From Rhodospirillales bacterium (lineage in GTDB: Bacteria; Pseudomonadota; Alphaproteobacteria; Rhodospirillales; Casp-alpha2), in assembly GCA_021775275.1 (NCBI GenBank), contig JAJFIE010000407.1, positions 1-8,191 on the forward strand: a stretch of 8,191 nt of DNA, written 5' to 3'. Under the pieces are notes generated by a model, which made no database searches, was not told the DNA's origin, and was given only the letters and a program-made list of their open reading frames with translations. Below are positions 6,500 to 8,191 of this stretch, piece by piece (position 1 is the stretch's first letter; each line of letters starts with the position of its first letter). Both the position numbers and the translations under genes were made by a program.

Positions 6500-7402
6500 T
6501 CAATGTGAAGGGCCGGTATTGTCCTGCCCGTCACCACGATTTTTAGCCAGTGTTGCGCCAGTGGCCGCCAGTGTCACACAGGCAATGGCCGCAATCCCTT
6601 TCAGGTCAACGCCTTGGTTCAGGACAATTGCGCCTATGATTGTCGCCGTCGCCGGTTCCAGAGAAATAATCAGACCATAAACCCTGACTGACAGGCGCTT
6701 GAGCGCTTCGTATTCCAACGTGAACGTGATGGTGGTTGATAGCATCGCAACCCCGAAACCATACAACAGGATAACCGGATCAGCGATGAAGACGGGAATC
6801 TTGCCCAGGCCAAACGGCAGCATGACAATCGCCGCCACACTCATGCCGAGGGCAAGGCCGGTATTTCCCGGTGCGAATTTGGCGATCCGGGAACTGATCA
6901 ACACCAGACCGGACCAGCACACACCGTCGATCGCGGCGAGCAGAAGCCCGACGGGGTCGAGCGATTCGCCGATATCAGGGGTCAACAGGATGATTCCTGC
7001 GACGGCCAGCGCCACCCAGAGGAAATCAGCTAATCGCCGTGACATCAGGGTGGAAATACCGAGCGGACCAATGAACGCAACGGTAATGGCGATGCCCAGT
7101 GGTATGCGGTCAATCGCTGCGTAAAAACTGGAGTTCATGCCCGCCATCAGCAGGCCGTAAAGAACGATCATCCAGCCCCGCCGGTGCCGAAATGATATCA
7201 GCGACGGACGTGTGATAAGGATCAGGATGACGGCGGAAAAGGCTAGTCGCAGAGATACCGTGCCAAGCGGCCCGATGAGGGGGAACAGAAAATAGGCAAA
7301 CGCCGCACCCATATGGGCCGCCAGAATCGAAAGAAGCAGTAGCAAAGTCGGTGGTGTTGAACCAAGCAGGCGTGATGGTGCGAAGGGCATGATGGCTTTC
7401 AC
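6500..7402 (-). CDS. DMT/EamA-family inner-membrane exporter, RhtA-like
   Basis: A 300-residue integral membrane protein with about ten hydrophobic helices and two EamA halves (about 20-140 and 150-285). Several stretches follow E. coli RhtA, the threonine/homoserine exporter: SLFPLIGPLGTVSLRLAF-like (38-55), the GMN and PLGIAI segments (88-106), FIGPLG (110-115), SRRLADFLWV (121-130), LSTTITFTLEYEALKRL (221-237) and SLEPATATIIG (247-257). Amino-acid or metabolite export from the cytoplasm is inferred; the true substrate is unknown. The reading starts with GTG at 7402, after GAGAGAT overlapping the stop codon of the upstream rhodanese gene. An ATG at 7390 is the alternative but has no ribosome binding site. 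The gap to the upstream gene is 14 bp, so translational coupling is likely. The C-terminal tail (NRGDGQDNTGPSH) is polar and cytoplasmic in character. Confidence 0.92.
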   Translation of the reverse strand: MKAIMPFAPSRLLGSTPPTLLLLLSILAAHMGAAFAYFLFPLIGPLGTVSLRLAFSAVILILITRPSLISFRHRRGWMIVLYGLLMAGMNSSFYAAIDRIPLGIAITVAFIGPLGISTLMSRRLADFLWVALAVAGIILLTPDIGESLDPVGLLLAAIDGVCWSGLVLISSRIAKFAPGNTGLALGMSVAAIVMLPFGLGKIPVFIADPVILLYGFGVAMLSTTITFTLEYEALKRLSVRVYGLIISLEPATATIIGAIVLNQGVDLKGIAAIACVTLAATGATLAKNRGDGQDNTGPSH

Positions 7403-7416
7403 GATGGTTCGATCTC

Positions 7417-8191
7417 TCAGGCGCTGTTGACGACCGATGGAAACCGGAAGGTCAGGCTGACATCTTTCCCGACTTGTTCGGGAAGCTGTTCGCGGTAGTT
7501 GATGACCCGCTTATAGGCATCACACATCGCCGCGTCGGACGGTGGTATCGGGGATGTATCCTGATCGCCTGCGTCAGTCGGATCAAGCTCCGGCACATGA
7601 TTGCTGCGCGCCAGTTCCGACGCCTGCCATGCGGTCACGCCGCCTTTCAGAACGAAGGTCTGTGACCAGCCCATTTGCAACATCCAGCTTGCGGTCAGGG
7701 TGGCCCGTGCGCCATCGTCATCGACCAGACACACCCGCGCATTGCGCGTCGCCATATGGTCCTCGGTCAATCCGACCAGTTCTCCGCCGGGGACCCACCG
7801 GCTGCCGGGAATATGACCGGCGTCGAATTCCTTCCGGGTGCGCACGTCGATCAGATACAGGGTGCGGTTATTCTGCTCATCGAGCCATGTTTCCAGGGTT
7901 GCCGGTTCGGTGGTGGCGACGCCGAAGCGTTGGGTTAAATGCTCTGTGCGTTGACCGGACGTGTTACCCGAGAGGCCGGGTTCGTTCACAGAAGTTGAGC
8001 CACGGGTCTGCGGAAGCCCCGCCAGATCCCATCCCATGGTTCCGTAGTAGAGGGCGTGGACAGGTTTCTCCATGCCCGCATTGATCAGGGATTGCGCCCC
8101 GAACACTGCGCGTGCGCGTCCCCCACAGGTGACGACGATGTCGGATGCCGGGTTTTTCTCCAGATCATCCATATGACGGATCAGTTCGGCC
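7417..8191 (-). CDS. Multidomain rhodanese-like sulfurtransferase (5' part outside window)
   Basis: The reading frame is open through the right edge (in-frame AELIRH precedes the ATG at 8172), so the N-terminus is missing and 8172 is not a credible start: it falls inside a rhodanese domain. Numbered from that Met, the first visible domain ends with VVTCGGRARAVFGAQSLI (13-30), whose C16 is the persulfide-forming cysteine, and GTMGWDLAGL (44-53). A second domain runs about 85-185 (LIDVRTRKEFDAGHIPGS, then LVDDDGARATLTASWMLQMGW). Its active-site position is Asp (D151) rather than Cys, so it should be catalytically inactive. The tail (about 215-245, AYKRVINYREQLPEQVGKDVSLTFRF) resembles the usual end of multi-rhodanese proteins of this type. 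The family moves sulfane sulfur from thiosulfate or similar donors. It is the first visible gene of a minus-strand run with the EamA exporter. Confidence 0.88.
   Translation of the reverse strand, partial: AELIRHMDDLEKNPASDIVVTCGGRARAVFGAQSLINAGMEKPVHALYYGTMGWDLAGLPQTRGSTSVNEPGLSGNTSGQRTEHLTQRFGVATTEPATLETWLDEQNNRTLYLIDVRTRKEFDAGHIPGSRWVPGGELVGLTEDHMATRNARVCLVDDDGARATLTASWMLQMGWSQTFVLKGGVTAWQASELARSNHVPELDPTDAGDQDTSPIPPSDAAMCDAYKRVINYREQLPEQVGKDVSLTFRFPSVVNSA

Noticed and set aside
6451..6537. Longer start for the DLH-family protein
   Set aside because: It would overlap the exporter gene's end and put 29 residues before the signal peptide; a strong ribosome binding site marks ATG 6450.

Overview
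This window looks like an ordinary chromosomal segment of an alphaproteobacterium. It is moderately GC-rich and densely coded, and its minus-strand order purL, bolA, grxD is typical of that class. I cannot name the genus. Every function below is inferred from protein motifs and gene order read by eye.

Left part (1-2000): a CxxC-type carboxymuconolactone decarboxylase/AhpD-like gene on + converges on a GcvA-like LysR regulator on -. Divergent from the regulator is a small + gene of unknown function with a strong ribosome binding site. The intergenic region between them holds a recognisable promoter and an ATTT-N11-AAAT inverted repeat of the LysR-box type. The regulator plus small gene lie between two identical 35-bp copies of a hairpin terminator at 597-631 and 1957-1991. 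Each copy closes two converging genes.

Middle (2000-4950): purL (purine biosynthesis), a BolA-family gene and a CGFS monothiol glutaredoxin gene form a minus-strand cluster. BolA and CGFS glutaredoxin proteins form a [2Fe-2S] complex used in iron-sulfur trafficking. Divergent from purL is a 147-residue hemerythrin-like protein. It keeps both bridging carboxylates and all three histidines of one iron, but appears to have lost both histidines of the other iron. This is the most interesting object in the window.

Right part (5640-8191): three minus-strand genes follow in the order of transcription. They are a multidomain rhodanese whose 5' part lies beyond the window, an RhtA-like DMT/EamA exporter that starts with GTG 14 bp after it, and a secreted dienelactone-hydrolase-family protein. 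They may be one operon. No tRNA, rRNA, CRISPR array or insertion sequence was seen. No gene-free stretch exceeds 300 bases; the largest gaps are 4934-5113 and 1585-1726.
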